DNA of 64,000 bases from Theocolax elegans (taxonomy: Eukaryota > Arthropoda > Insecta > Hymenoptera > Cerocephalidae): positions 7,042,001 to 7,106,000 of the forward strand of contig CM047425.1 in assembly GCA_026168455.1 (NCBI GenBank). The letters are read 5' to 3'. The first letter of the stretch is position 1; every line of letters begins with the position of its first letter. Below the pieces are notes generated by a model that ran no database searches, had not been told where the DNA came from, and saw only the letters and a list, made by a program, of their open reading frames with translations. Positions 53,401-64,000 of the stretch are shown piece by piece. Both the position numbers and the translations under genes were made by a program.

Positions 53401-56400
53401 TTCACGATTTTCAATAAAATATGGAAAGTTCTATAATTATATCGAGTAAAGAAAAAAAAACGTTTAATGGCCTTGGCATAATTATTAGTAAAAATATCTT
53501 GTACAAGATATGACAGTTACTGAAATTATGTGAAATCATGTTTATTACTAGTGCTTTACGATTTTACTGTTTAGTTTTTGTAAATAGCTATATTTAAAAC
53601 TTTATATTTTTATGTCACTTAAGAAACCTTGAATAAAACCGACATTTACTAGATATTTACGGGTTTTAAATATTTTTTTTAGATAGAAATACGAAATAAT
53701 TGAAAGTATTTCGCTATTTAATATCAAATTAATTAGAAAGTTTAAGCTTCTTATATTTAGAAAGTAAATATTTTTATATGCAACGTTAATACAATATTTT
53801 TTACAATTTAGTAAAAAAAGTCGACTTCTTTAAATAGCGTATAAGAAATGTTTATTTAATAATTATATTTTTAATCAATCGGTAAAGAATGGTTTGTGCA
53901 CTCAAAAATATTAAACACGCTGGGTTATTATTATATACCCAAAAATTGATTTTTTTTGTGAACCGTGCAAAAATATTATAAATATTTAATTTTATTTAGA
54001 CATTATTTTTGTTCGGTCCACAAAGATAACTCTTAATATTTAAAGTATCTGAACGTCTTGGGTAAAAATTGGATTGCCAGTACGATAAAAATTCTAAAAC
54101 AATAAGTAGCGCTCGAAGCCTCCTAGTCTGGGAAAAGTGTTTATACAAATTTCTGGACAAAAATAATAAAATCAAGCGAACTTCAACATCACATCCAGAA
54201 CATTTGGGTGATTGCTTTTTATTTAAATCAAATAATGCAATCAAATATCAATAATTTAGAAATTGATATTCGCTTGAAAAGAAAAGGTACGATAATAGCT
54301 CGATTCACACACTTTAAGAACGGAAAATCCAATTTTCGTTCTCGTAATGGTTCGGCGTAACATCTTTCACGTAGAACGAAGAAAAATAGGGGAAAAAAAA
54401 CAGTTAAAGCGCAACAGTTGCATCACGGGAGTAACATTTTGAAAGGAAGGCGATACATATTGAATTATGGCATTGTAACCCCCTTTTGTCATTGTTAATG
54501 CGAAAAATCGCGAATTACATAAATTACGATGTCGATTATCCGCGTGCAATATTCAGGTTATAATTAAAGCGGCGCGATTATAATATTCTTTGGGCTCCTC
54601 TTCCGCGTTCCCGTTGCCACACGTGCGGGAACGCATCAAATCCAGACAGCCGTAAATTCACTGGCTATATACGCGCGTTCGCGCGCGAGCGCGACTCGCA
54701 AACTAATTACCGACCGTAATGGCCCTAATACATCTCCCCCTTAAATGTGCCGCGGTTGAGTCTCTCGCCTCTTTTGGAGTAGGCGATCCTGATCTAGCCT
54801 GTATACATGTACATATCTGTATATATATATACACGTATGTGTGTTCGTACGTTTGCGCGTGTGCGATAGTATGCGTGTATATCCATACACAACGGGTTAC
54901 CGAGCGTGAAGGGTACTGTCTTCCTAATGCTCGAACAATTTCACCCAAGTGGATCGAGTTTTTGGTGCGGAATGAAGACTACCAGATTCAACGTTTTTTA
55001 ACGTAGACTATATATTTCTGACTGACGCTTCGAGAAAAATGGAATTTCAATCATGAGAATTCGAGAATTTCAATGAACAATGGTAATGCCTTTACTGAAA
55101 AATAAGGAAGAATCAGTAAAATACATGGTACTGATAACTCATCGATTAAAAAACGTACATGTACCTTCCTGTGATCCATATAAATTGATAAAATCTTACA
55201 TAATACACTTCAAATAAAATAACAATATACGTTTAATTTAGGTTTAAATATTACATAAAGTTCCTCTAAATTAAATAAAAATTATTTAATAATACCGCAG
55301 ATTAAGTATTTGACAGTTGCGAAATTATAATATGAATAATGCTTATCATAAATAATTAAAAGAAAAAGAAAATTTATATACTTGCTATATTTTACGTGAA
55401 AGTAGGAAATAAATAATTAAAGTAATTTTACAAATAACGAATCTTTTAACTTGTATATATATGTATATATAAACATAATTATGTAATTGTTTAATGATAA
55501 TAAAGATAGTAAGATACTACCTTTAACCTGGTTGTTTCAAACAATATTTAATTATGCAACGTGGAAATAAATAATTTTATTATTATTCATATAAAAGTAA
55601 TTTTTTAAATGAATTATTGCTACTTATATATGTATAAATAGTACCTATATGAAATTTGAATGCACAATATCGATATTAATTTATATAGTAATATATAACA
55701 AGTTCATTGTACTTCTGTTTGTAAAAATTCGATAATTTTACTTAAAAATGTGGTTTTCAAGAATTCGCGAGTTTGTATAGTATGTCGTTGTCCGGTAAGG
55801 TTAAAACTTATATCGTTTAACTCTATACCAAAAGAAAAGAAAAATTGATAAAAATTAGATATTGTAACAAAACGCATATACTAAACGACTCTCGTAAACA
55901 GCCAATTAAATAAAGTACTCTCATCCGCCTTGTTGTAAATCACAGTAATTCCTTTGCCTAATCCAATCTGAAAGTTTTTCCCGTTCTACGTGCCATTCGA
56001 TTTTTTTTTCTTCTCATTTTTTTTATGTAATAGCTGTGTCGGACCTTTCACGTTTTTATGTCGTTGTTATAGTAATACTTGAATTTTATAGCACGTGTTA
56101 TACTTACTTTTCCGTTAAATTCGTTACGGTATGTTAATAGGAGTTCAATTTTCTGTTGATTATTTTGACATTGATTATTAAAATTTGTAAAAGAATAATC
56201 TTCGATTTGTAAAAATGGAATGAATATACGTATACCGTAATGGCAGTCCGCGTTGGAAAATTGGAAGAAAGAAACGAATATTGGGTTTACATTCGAAACG
56301 AGTCAAGGTAAAGCCCGGTCGGTTCCACTTTCGATGAAAATAAAAAAAAAATAATAAAAATTTCAAAGTGAGTAAGCGCAACCGAGTCGAACGGGGCTTC

Positions 56401-59400
56401 CGCCTAATATGAACCAGGTGGTCCGTCCTACTGACCAAGTAAAAAAATAAAACCCGTTGCAGTCGAAAGAAAACGACTGTGCTGCTATTCGGGTATACTT
56501 AAAACGCGTATCTTACACGGCAATACCAGAAGAGACGGGTAGCAACATTTATTAAGAATACCTCATACGTACTTTAGGAAAATTATTTATACTTACTTCG
56601 GTTGAGAGGAAAATGATATATTTTATGGATCTTATTGACGAAAGTAATGTAATTTTAATGATAATTACTTATAGGATGGTAATCATTAATATTTATTTTA
56701 TTTTTATCCAAAAATTGACATTATTTCACTAAACAATCGTATACATTAATAAACAATAAAATAATCGGTAAAAAATAATAATTTCACTCCTACTTTCAAT
56801 AAATTGCAACAAGACTGAGACTAGAAAGATGACCTCGAAACCCAAAAGGACCTAGCCAATTAATTACATCGAGGCGTCGGCTGCACTTGTTCTTGAACGC
56901 GCATCTAAACACAAAAGCACCTTGATCGTGCATTTCCCACGTCTACCATATAACGGCGTTTCTCTCTTTTGATTCAAAAATATTTTTCGGCTCCCCAGTA
57001 CCGACCAAGTCGTCGTGCTTTTGTAAGCGTGTCGTTGTCGTCGTCGTCTTTGTCGCCTAGATTCAATTGCGTACTGTGTCCCATTTAGATGAGGGGTACC
57101 GGATAAGGAGGACAATTTTCGTACACCGTGGAAAGGGCCCTTATTTTTTTTTTTTAAGTTATTTCAATTCGACAAGAGTGACTTGTTTGTTGTGAGATAT
57201 ATATTTACGTTGTTTCTTTTTTGTACGAGTGACCCAATTATGGGTATTGTCCTAATTAATGATGGGTTAGATGACGATTCGTTTTGTTTGTACGCGTGTA
57301 TATATATACAGCTTTAAGATATTGAACGCGCGTAGAGAGTAATATAGAGATTTTTGCTTCATCATAAAGGATTTACGTTGCTTATCGACTACGCATAATG
57401 ACTTGTAATGAACGTTCGAGACTTGTATATCTAATGACGTATCATAATATAACATATAGATATAAATATATTTCAAAAGAATGAGCGACGATAACGATAT
57501 AATAGATGGGATTCTAAATGCAGTGTATTGGGTATAATTATCTCGATAAACAAAAGAAAATATCAATCAATTTGCCGCGTATTAAAAAAAAACTCCTATA
57601 TCAAAGACACTCGTATTGTTCTTTCGATAAAAATTCTGCAACGCCATACTTTTATTTCGTCTAAATCTATAATTGAACCTCGCGAACAGGAAGTTTAAAA
57701 AGAAAATAAATGTACAAAGGATATAATACGTAAGAAATCACCAATCTCGAGAATATTCGCGCGCGGTTACAAGAGAAAAGTGCACTGAGAGCGAGCGGCC
57801 TGGCAACCTACATTAGGCGGATGCGGTGATTCGCCTCGGCTTATGTCGGTAGAGAGAAACGCAGGCACGTTTTGATGAAAAACATTCGCGACGATTTTTC
57901 GACGGAGAGGAGCCTAATATACCGATATTACGTTTGTGGTTCAAGGAGGAGTCTCTACAAATTGAATATAAATTGCTTGTTGCACGTCTATTTCCTCCAG
58001 CCCTATATATATCTTTATAGGTATCTCAATTGAAATACGATGATTGAATGTACGAGTTTGAAATATTAAGAGAGAAAGATTTAACGATAAGTAGATTGTC
58101 GTTATACTTTATTAAAAATATTATGATTGATGCATTTTCTACGATGGAATATAATAAGTTAACTATTATTTTTCATTTTTATTCTTATTCGTATCAACTT
58201 TTATACATCGATCGCTTTTCGGATAGAATTACTCTATGCTTTTAACGGATCACCCTTAAAACGCTAACGTTTCCCGCGATTATTGTAAATAAAACAGTCG
58301 CGCAAACGAACGTGTGGAAAAAAAGGGAAATAAAGGATCAGATTGAAAGATCACACAAGAATAAGAAAAAGCTAGAATAATAAACTTCACCGGTATTTTC
58401 TAATCGCAGGAAATCTCTCGTATATTTCAGATCGTTTGCTATATCGATTTAACGTAACAGATAAAAGGTATATATATATAAAAGCGTCGACTCTTCCTGC
58501 GGAATTTTGATTGTGACTTGGAAAATGTATTACGGTTACTCGTAATTGCTTTTCACGCTTAGCTGGACCCGTTTGCAAAATAAATACAAGAGAGACGTGT
58601 AAACTCTGTAATCACTCTATTAGTTTATATCCTCTCTTCCTTTTTTTTCATTATTATTCTATATATACATGTATATATGAGCTTATACCAATTGGAAGTG
58701 CGTAATGGGCGGTGCATTTAATCAAATTGCATGGAATTTCAAGGAAGAAATGCGCGCGTACTCCTCGTTAAAAAGTAATTTAATCTTAAGGTTTATTAGG
58801 ATTCTTCGAGTTTTTCGTTCGTTTGGTTCGTACATACTCACCAGATAACAGAGAGGGAATGGATGGATATAATACTTGTACACCGTACCAGTTAACAGGT
58901 TGCACTTTTTAGGTTAACAGTTTTTCTTTGGACTTTGTTTAAATTGGTTTACCTTTGGGATATCGTGTAATTGTTAGATTGCTCAGAAACTGTTCACTAT
59001 ACAGGCCTGTTTTTAGCTTCTTAATTGTACGAATGTAACCAATTGTTTGCTACAAATGTACATAAACAGTTATTAATCAATTTTTAGTTAAATTATATTA
59101 AGGAATTATTAATTAACAACATTAATAATTAATAACGTGTAGATTTAATTATAATATTCAGCCAAAAAATTTTACCCGATAATATCGAATTGACTTAATA
59201 GTAGTATTACCATTAATTATAAGTTAAGGAAGACGATAGACGCTTATACTCGTAAAAGATATTAAAATTTTCATTGAACACTTATATTAGGTAATTTCAC
59301 GAGAAAATTTCAGCTTGATGCCTGCGCACTATACCTCACAAATTTAACACGTACACATGAAAAACACGATCTGTGACGGTACATCCTTTGTACAAAATTT

Positions 59401-62400
59401 CCACACCCTTGCGTTTTCACTTTATTACTTCTTCTATGCGTGTATATATATATATATTAAGCGAATCAGCGAAAGGTATCTAAGCGTAATATCGATGTCC
59501 GGTTTTTGCCAATTATCCGGCGGAAGTCACTCTCCGTCCTTGAAGGGGTTCCGAAAAAGGGAATTTCATATGTGTATAAATATATATATATATAAATATA
59601 CGTACGTGTTTGTGCGGTATGTGCTTCGTTATATACTTGTATAGACGCGATTTTCTCTCATTATGAGCTCGATCGCTTCCGTTTCGGTCGTTAAGACCCG
59701 ATTTTCTCGTAATAACGTTAATTTTCTACCAAAACCTCCGGGTAATTCATTGGGAATTTTCAGAGTACTTTTCCTATTAACAACCTATGCGTTTTAAGGG
59801 TATCTATATATATGTATATATCTATATACATGTGCACTTGAGGAAGTTCAATTACCATTGTGCGTATATAACTCAAAATTAATAGTGTTTACATTTAATT
59901 TTGTTGTGTAGAGTCGGGTATAATTTTAACGATTTACATAATACCGTGTGGGCATAGTCATCCGTATAATATGTGGTTGTGTTGCGTTTAATTAGGTGTG
60001 GGTTAAATTAGGATGATCGTTACGGCGTGCTCGAACTAAGCTTTATTTTCTAAATATTTCCTTTCGTTGCCGATAACGTTATCGAGTTATCGATTGAATT
60101 TATTATAAAGGAAAGTAATACATTTCACCATAGTAATACTATTTTTTAATTGGATCAAAGAAGAGAGCATGAGGCTCGTTTACATTAATAAAAGATTAAA
60201 ATAATTTTAATACACATTATCTTACTCCGCGTAGATTGCATTAAAATTATGCGCGTTACCTAAGGTTATATTTTGACAATATCTCTGCACAATTGCCTAT
60301 TGTTTTACATAAAAGTCCGTTACTTTTTTTTCTGCATATTTATATGGATGGGAAATTCTAATTATACCAACAGAGCTTTAAATTATTAAATTTACGTTAA
60401 ATTATGTTATAACGTATCGTGTTGTAAACATTATAAATTGTCGAGTTAAATATTTTATAACGCAAGATATTGTGTATACCTGTAGTAAAATCAACGTTAT
60501 TTATTTAACCATGTGTAAAACGCGAAGAGATAAATTATCATTTGAAAACAATTGTCAGATTAATAATTTATTGTATATGTACTTAAAAAACTAATTTAAC
60601 TTTGCGAAATATTGTAATGTATTTGACAAAGTCATCAATAACTTTGATGGTAAAGTTTAATTATTTTTATAGTAAAGAAGTAAATTGAACCGAACAAAGG
60701 AATTTTCCACATACATTTTCATCCAAGGAACGCACAATAACTAATATTTCTTATATTTCGAAAAAAAAGTTCATCTCGATAATTGCAATTCTTGTACTCA
60801 CTTCCCTTGAAACGTAAGGTAAAAAGAAAGAAAAACCGCGTAAGAAAGGAAAAAAAAGTGAGCTCGTTAAAACACGAACGAGTATAACTTTAGAATAGTT
60901 ATCTTCATCGAGAACAGGAAACGAGAAGAGGACGTATAGAGGAGAAAGAAAATTGAGTCGCGTAGGCGCGTCGCCAAAGTTTCGCAAGCTTATACCTCGC
61001 CGATACTTTTGCATGCATAATTATCATCGGTGGGCCTTGCGTGACATGCGTGAGCATTACGTCGCGGCCTCTCTATATATGCAAACAATGACAGAGAGAT
61101 AAAGAAAATACGTAATGATGTGCAGTAATCCTTTTTCTTTTCACCGTCGATGCATCATCCATCGTATAACGAGCTATAAGTGGTCACGTTTCGAATACCA
61201 CTTTCTTTATTCTCTTTCGTACACGTTTTTACTAAAGATGAATATGTTTGATATATGAGAATAGGAATTTATCGTAATTGTTTGAAATTGTGCGATTCCC
61301 CCGTGTCTTCGTAAGAGAATCTCTTATTGAACGATCAATTGATTTTCGCTTAGACATGTTGATATTGCGATTACAAAGACATTAAGTAAAACATTGTGTT
61401 TAGTTTTAAATAATTATTTTTAATTATTTTCTCATTGATACAATAAATGAGACGCAAATTATTCACAATATTATTGTTAGAAGAGATAAACGTTACTGGG
61501 TAAATAAACGTTTAACAGCGTATGCATTATAGTGTAATGAACGTTTGATTAAAACAGCTAAAGGAAATAGGTAGTAGCATTTATAGTACTCATCAAAATA
61601 ATACCCCATTATACGAATAAACTCATAAATTTTGAATCGTTTAATCTTGTACAACTTATTTTTGTAAATAATTGTAGTTTATAATTCTATGCAATCATCA
61701 TTTCTTTTAGTTGCGTAACGTGTTTACTATAATTTCAAAATTCCAAACGCGATCGTCCAACGCAGAGCAATAAAATAAATATCACGGAAAAAAAACCCAG
61801 AAGAAACAACGACTACTCATCGCATATGCCAGTTCACCAAACAGTAAAACGCATCTCACTCTCAGGAAGTTTATGTATAAATGTATGTATACATGTGTAT
61901 ATATACCTGAAACACACGCGTCATAATCTCAACAAATATAAAAAGAAAGAGAATATAACTCATCAAAGAACAATTACGGTTTCCCTAATACATTTTCATT
62001 TTGCATCGGGTTAACGAGTCGCTTGCGAATTTATATTTCGAAAAGAAAGACTCGGAGAAACAATGCGAGCGAAGAAAAGTGTGTATACACGCGCGCTAGT
62101 CATGGGAATCTCTCATCTTGGTATTATACCGCGGAGATTTTAACGCCGGCACGTACCTCATTTGCTCGTCTCGCTTGACTGCATAATAATTTCTTTATAA
62201 TGTTTATATTTTTTTTTCCTGCGTGCGCGCACACACACACGCACACACATCTATATACGGTCGTGATGCTTTGAAAATCGAAGGTACACTCGGTTTTGCA
62301 TAATCGTCACGTTTGAATTTCCCGCGCGCGCGCGAAATTTAATTTTTCGTACGTTCTTTTTGTTTTTTTTTTTCGATGCAGTTTATGTATGTATGCTTCC

Positions 62401-63599
62401 TTCTTAGCGGGAGATCGTTTAGATATAAGAAATTTTATGTAATTGTAAAGTTATACTTTCTATTTAATAAGTTGCATTGTAATAATGAGTTTGTTTGTAT
62501 TAGCGATTTTTTATAGTTTCCTCTATTTTTTATGTAATTGTTTCGGTTTTATAGTCGAATCCTTTTGCAGCTACAGAGAAAGTTGCTATAATGGGAATAT
62601 CTGGATAGATTCGTGGAAATTAATCAGGAATAGAAATATATATAATAAGTTTCTATATATTCAAGTTAATAATTATTATATTGTATAATATCATCTTTGG
62701 AGCGTTATATTCATTTCATATTTCGGATATGAAATTTTAGTATTTTAGAATACACGATAATGCGCAGTGAAACGAATAAATACAAATTGGTTATAATTTG
62801 CGTGAAAACTTTTCCAACAAATTATAACACGAAATAACTTTTAGTCACGTATTTGATCTTACACATTCACCTTCATCTACGTAGAAAATTATGAACATAA
62901 ATATTATAAATATATTAATTAACAAATACATCGAGTAAAATTCTACTACTTTATTGACACAATGTCAATAATCTGCTGCTTCATATGACAACGAAAAGAT
63001 ATGAATGAATATTTATTCCTATACCAATTGTTGTTACGCAATGATAAACAATGTAATTGAACAGAAGCTTAATGTAATCCCAAACATAAAATTGCAATCT
63101 AATAGATTCAACAAAATCTTATTAAATGCGAATAATCTACGTTTTCTGTACGCTCCTCGTGCATTTGTACTGCGCACATCAATTAATCCCTTGATTTTCT
63201 ATCTCTGAAGTAAACGAACGTATATATACGTATATCTCGTGCCATATAAGATCACGTCCAGTGTAATTTCCGTACGAAAAGATTTGGTAATCGCATCATC
63301 CCATGAAAAGAACACATATCCACGTATAGACGCAATATAAGAATATTTTGATTTAATTGCAGCGAAAGCCGATTGCGGCTATCCAGGCGCGCCAGCACAC
63401 AGTACGGTACGATTTAGCGGGCTATCGATCGATGACGTGATCGATGAGGAAGATGGACCATTGAACGGTCTCAAAGAAAATTATGCTACCGGCACTGTGG
63501 CGATGTACACCTGTGAACTCGGTTTCGAGCTTCTCGGTCCAGGCAGACGTCAATGTCAACCGGATGGTACTTGGACTCCGGAAGGAATTCCCTTCTGTG
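50430..63599 (+). CDS. Extracellular sushi (CCP)-domain protein, first two coding exons (3' part outside window)
   Basis: Exon 50430-50481 encodes a 17-residue hydrophobic signal peptide, MKPVLVAVLLVAGLAAQ, with a phase-1 GTGCGT donor. Exon 63363-63599 (phase 1 in and out) encodes a complete sushi domain beginning AKADCGYPG. Cysteines at residues 22, 68, 82 and 96 and Trp88 (PDGTWTP) give the C-C-C-W-C pattern of CCP modules; a long acidic insert (SIDDVIDEED) lies between the first two cysteines. Symmetric phase-1 exons are typical of shuffled extracellular modules. Insect proteins of this type with an N-terminal sushi domain include Furrowed and the Hig/Hasp synaptic-matrix proteins. A Furrowed-like selectin is my first guess, but the window ends before a deciding domain. 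The protein is secreted or a surface receptor. Confidence 0.8.
54605..54634. promoter_or_regulatory. Palindrome enclosing an E-box, in the sushi-gene intron
   Basis: GCGTTCCCG at 54605-54613 is the exact reverse complement of CGGGAACGC at 54626-54634. The 12-base centre contains CACGTG, the binding site of bHLH factors of the Myc/Clock class. It sits in a GC-rich island with alternating CG/CA sequence at 54670-54700. Regulatory role inferred only. Confidence 0.4.
62221..62249. repeat. (CA/CG)n alternating tract
   Basis: Almost pure alternating CG/CA steps, with another CG run (CCCGCGCGCGCGCG) about 70 bp downstream near 62320. Both are Z-DNA-prone sequences within the sushi-gene intron. Confidence 0.85.
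63363..63599 (+). CDS. Sushi (CCP) domain exon
   Basis: Bounded by TTAATTGCAG and GTGAGT. The 237-nt exon encodes one complete CCP module: ADCGYPG at the start, YTCELGFELLG in the middle, and QCQPDGTWTPEG...FCG at the end. GC-rich codon use stands out sharply from the AT-rich introns, which supports a real exon even without a homology search. Confidence 0.92.
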
Positions 63600-64000
63600 G
63601 TGAGTACATTATTACTTGTTTCAGTTCTTTTCTTTTTTTTTATTTGCATATTTCATTCTCTTAAGTCTCAGGTGTAGTTTAAATATTTATCAAACTGTTC
63701 AACCAATGCGAATTTTATTTCTGAGTACTGCTTATGCGTAGACAAATCAAATGTTAAGTATTACGTATTTCAAGTCACGTTTTTAAAATTTAATAATTCG
63801 AAGAAGTAATAGTAGACAGACTAATATAAATTTTTAATATTTTTTTCATTCTATAATTATCTATATATATTAATATGCATTATCAATAATTCGAAGGGAA
63901 AAATTCAAATACTATCGAAGTAAAGATCGAGGATGTGGTGTAGTGCGGGGTGAGGTGGGAGAGGAGCGTAAGAAGTGGCAAAAGTGTCGATGAAGCGCGC
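63600..64000 (+). other. Start of intron 2 of the sushi-domain gene
   Basis: Follows the GTGAGT donor at 63600. AT-rich, with a G/A-rich stretch in the last 90 bases (63910-64000). No coding signal on the plus strand before the window ends. Confidence 0.6.

Larger units (their letters stand above)
50482..63362 (+). other. 12.9-kb first intron of the sushi-domain gene
   Basis: AT-rich, with GTGCGT donor and TTGCAG acceptor. No further coding exon with phase-1 ends was recognised inside it. It holds GC-rich islands near 51.8-52.2, 52.8-52.9, 54.3-54.9, 57.7-57.9, 59.5, 61.0-61.2 and 62.0-62.35 kb, plus TA and CA microsatellites. Large first introns of surface-protein genes often carry enhancers, so these islands are candidates. 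Confidence 0.6.

Noticed and set aside
23004..64000. tRNA, rRNA or CRISPR-like features
   Set aside because: A few GTTCGAA-like words were inspected (for example near 33015 and 29610) but none had a cloverleaf around it; no regularly spaced direct repeats were seen.

Overview
The window looks like insect nuclear DNA, most likely hymenopteran (bee, ant or wasp). It is very AT-rich, with small GC- and CpG-rich islands, many TA/CA/GA microsatellites, few transposon remains, intron-rich genes with GT-AG junctions, and proteins that match animal families. I cannot name the genus. All exon coordinates were worked out by hand from open frames, splice sites and phase agreement, not from transcripts.

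Layout. (1) Positions 1-689, plus strand: the last three coding exons of a WAC homologue (WW-domain adaptor with a C-terminal coiled coil). (2) 690-7493: a convergent intergenic/3'-UTR stretch with microsatellites and poly(A) signals. (3) 7494-16822, minus strand: a complete Nup153 nucleoporin gene in 12 coding exons, about 1515 residues, with four RanBP2-type zinc fingers, an FG-repeat tail and a basic C-terminus. A CpG-rich promoter lies at about 16.82-17.32 kb. (4) 17.3-19.5 kb: AT-rich spacer with a foldback element that has perfect 57-bp arms. (5) 19540-22861, plus strand: a secreted or membrane M13 metallopeptidase (neprilysin family) in ten coding exons (724 codons plus stop), with all main catalytic residues intact and a miRNA-like hairpin in its ninth intron. 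(6) 23-50 kb: a 27-kb stretch with no convincing protein gene, holding three decayed DNA-transposon relics and several GC-rich islands. (7) 50430 to beyond the window end, plus strand: the first two coding exons of an extracellular sushi-domain (CCP) protein. The signal-peptide exon is separated by a 12.9-kb intron from the exon encoding one sushi domain.

The genes are functionally unrelated neighbours: a chromatin/transcription adaptor, a nuclear-pore basket component, an extracellular peptidase and a cell-surface or secreted sushi protein. The long empty flank plus giant first intron of the sushi gene is the pattern usually seen at tightly regulated developmental or neural genes. I found no new multi-gene system. 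The strongest unexplained signals are the intronic hairpin, the perfect foldback element, a piggyBac-like MITE, and GC-rich islands in the gene desert.
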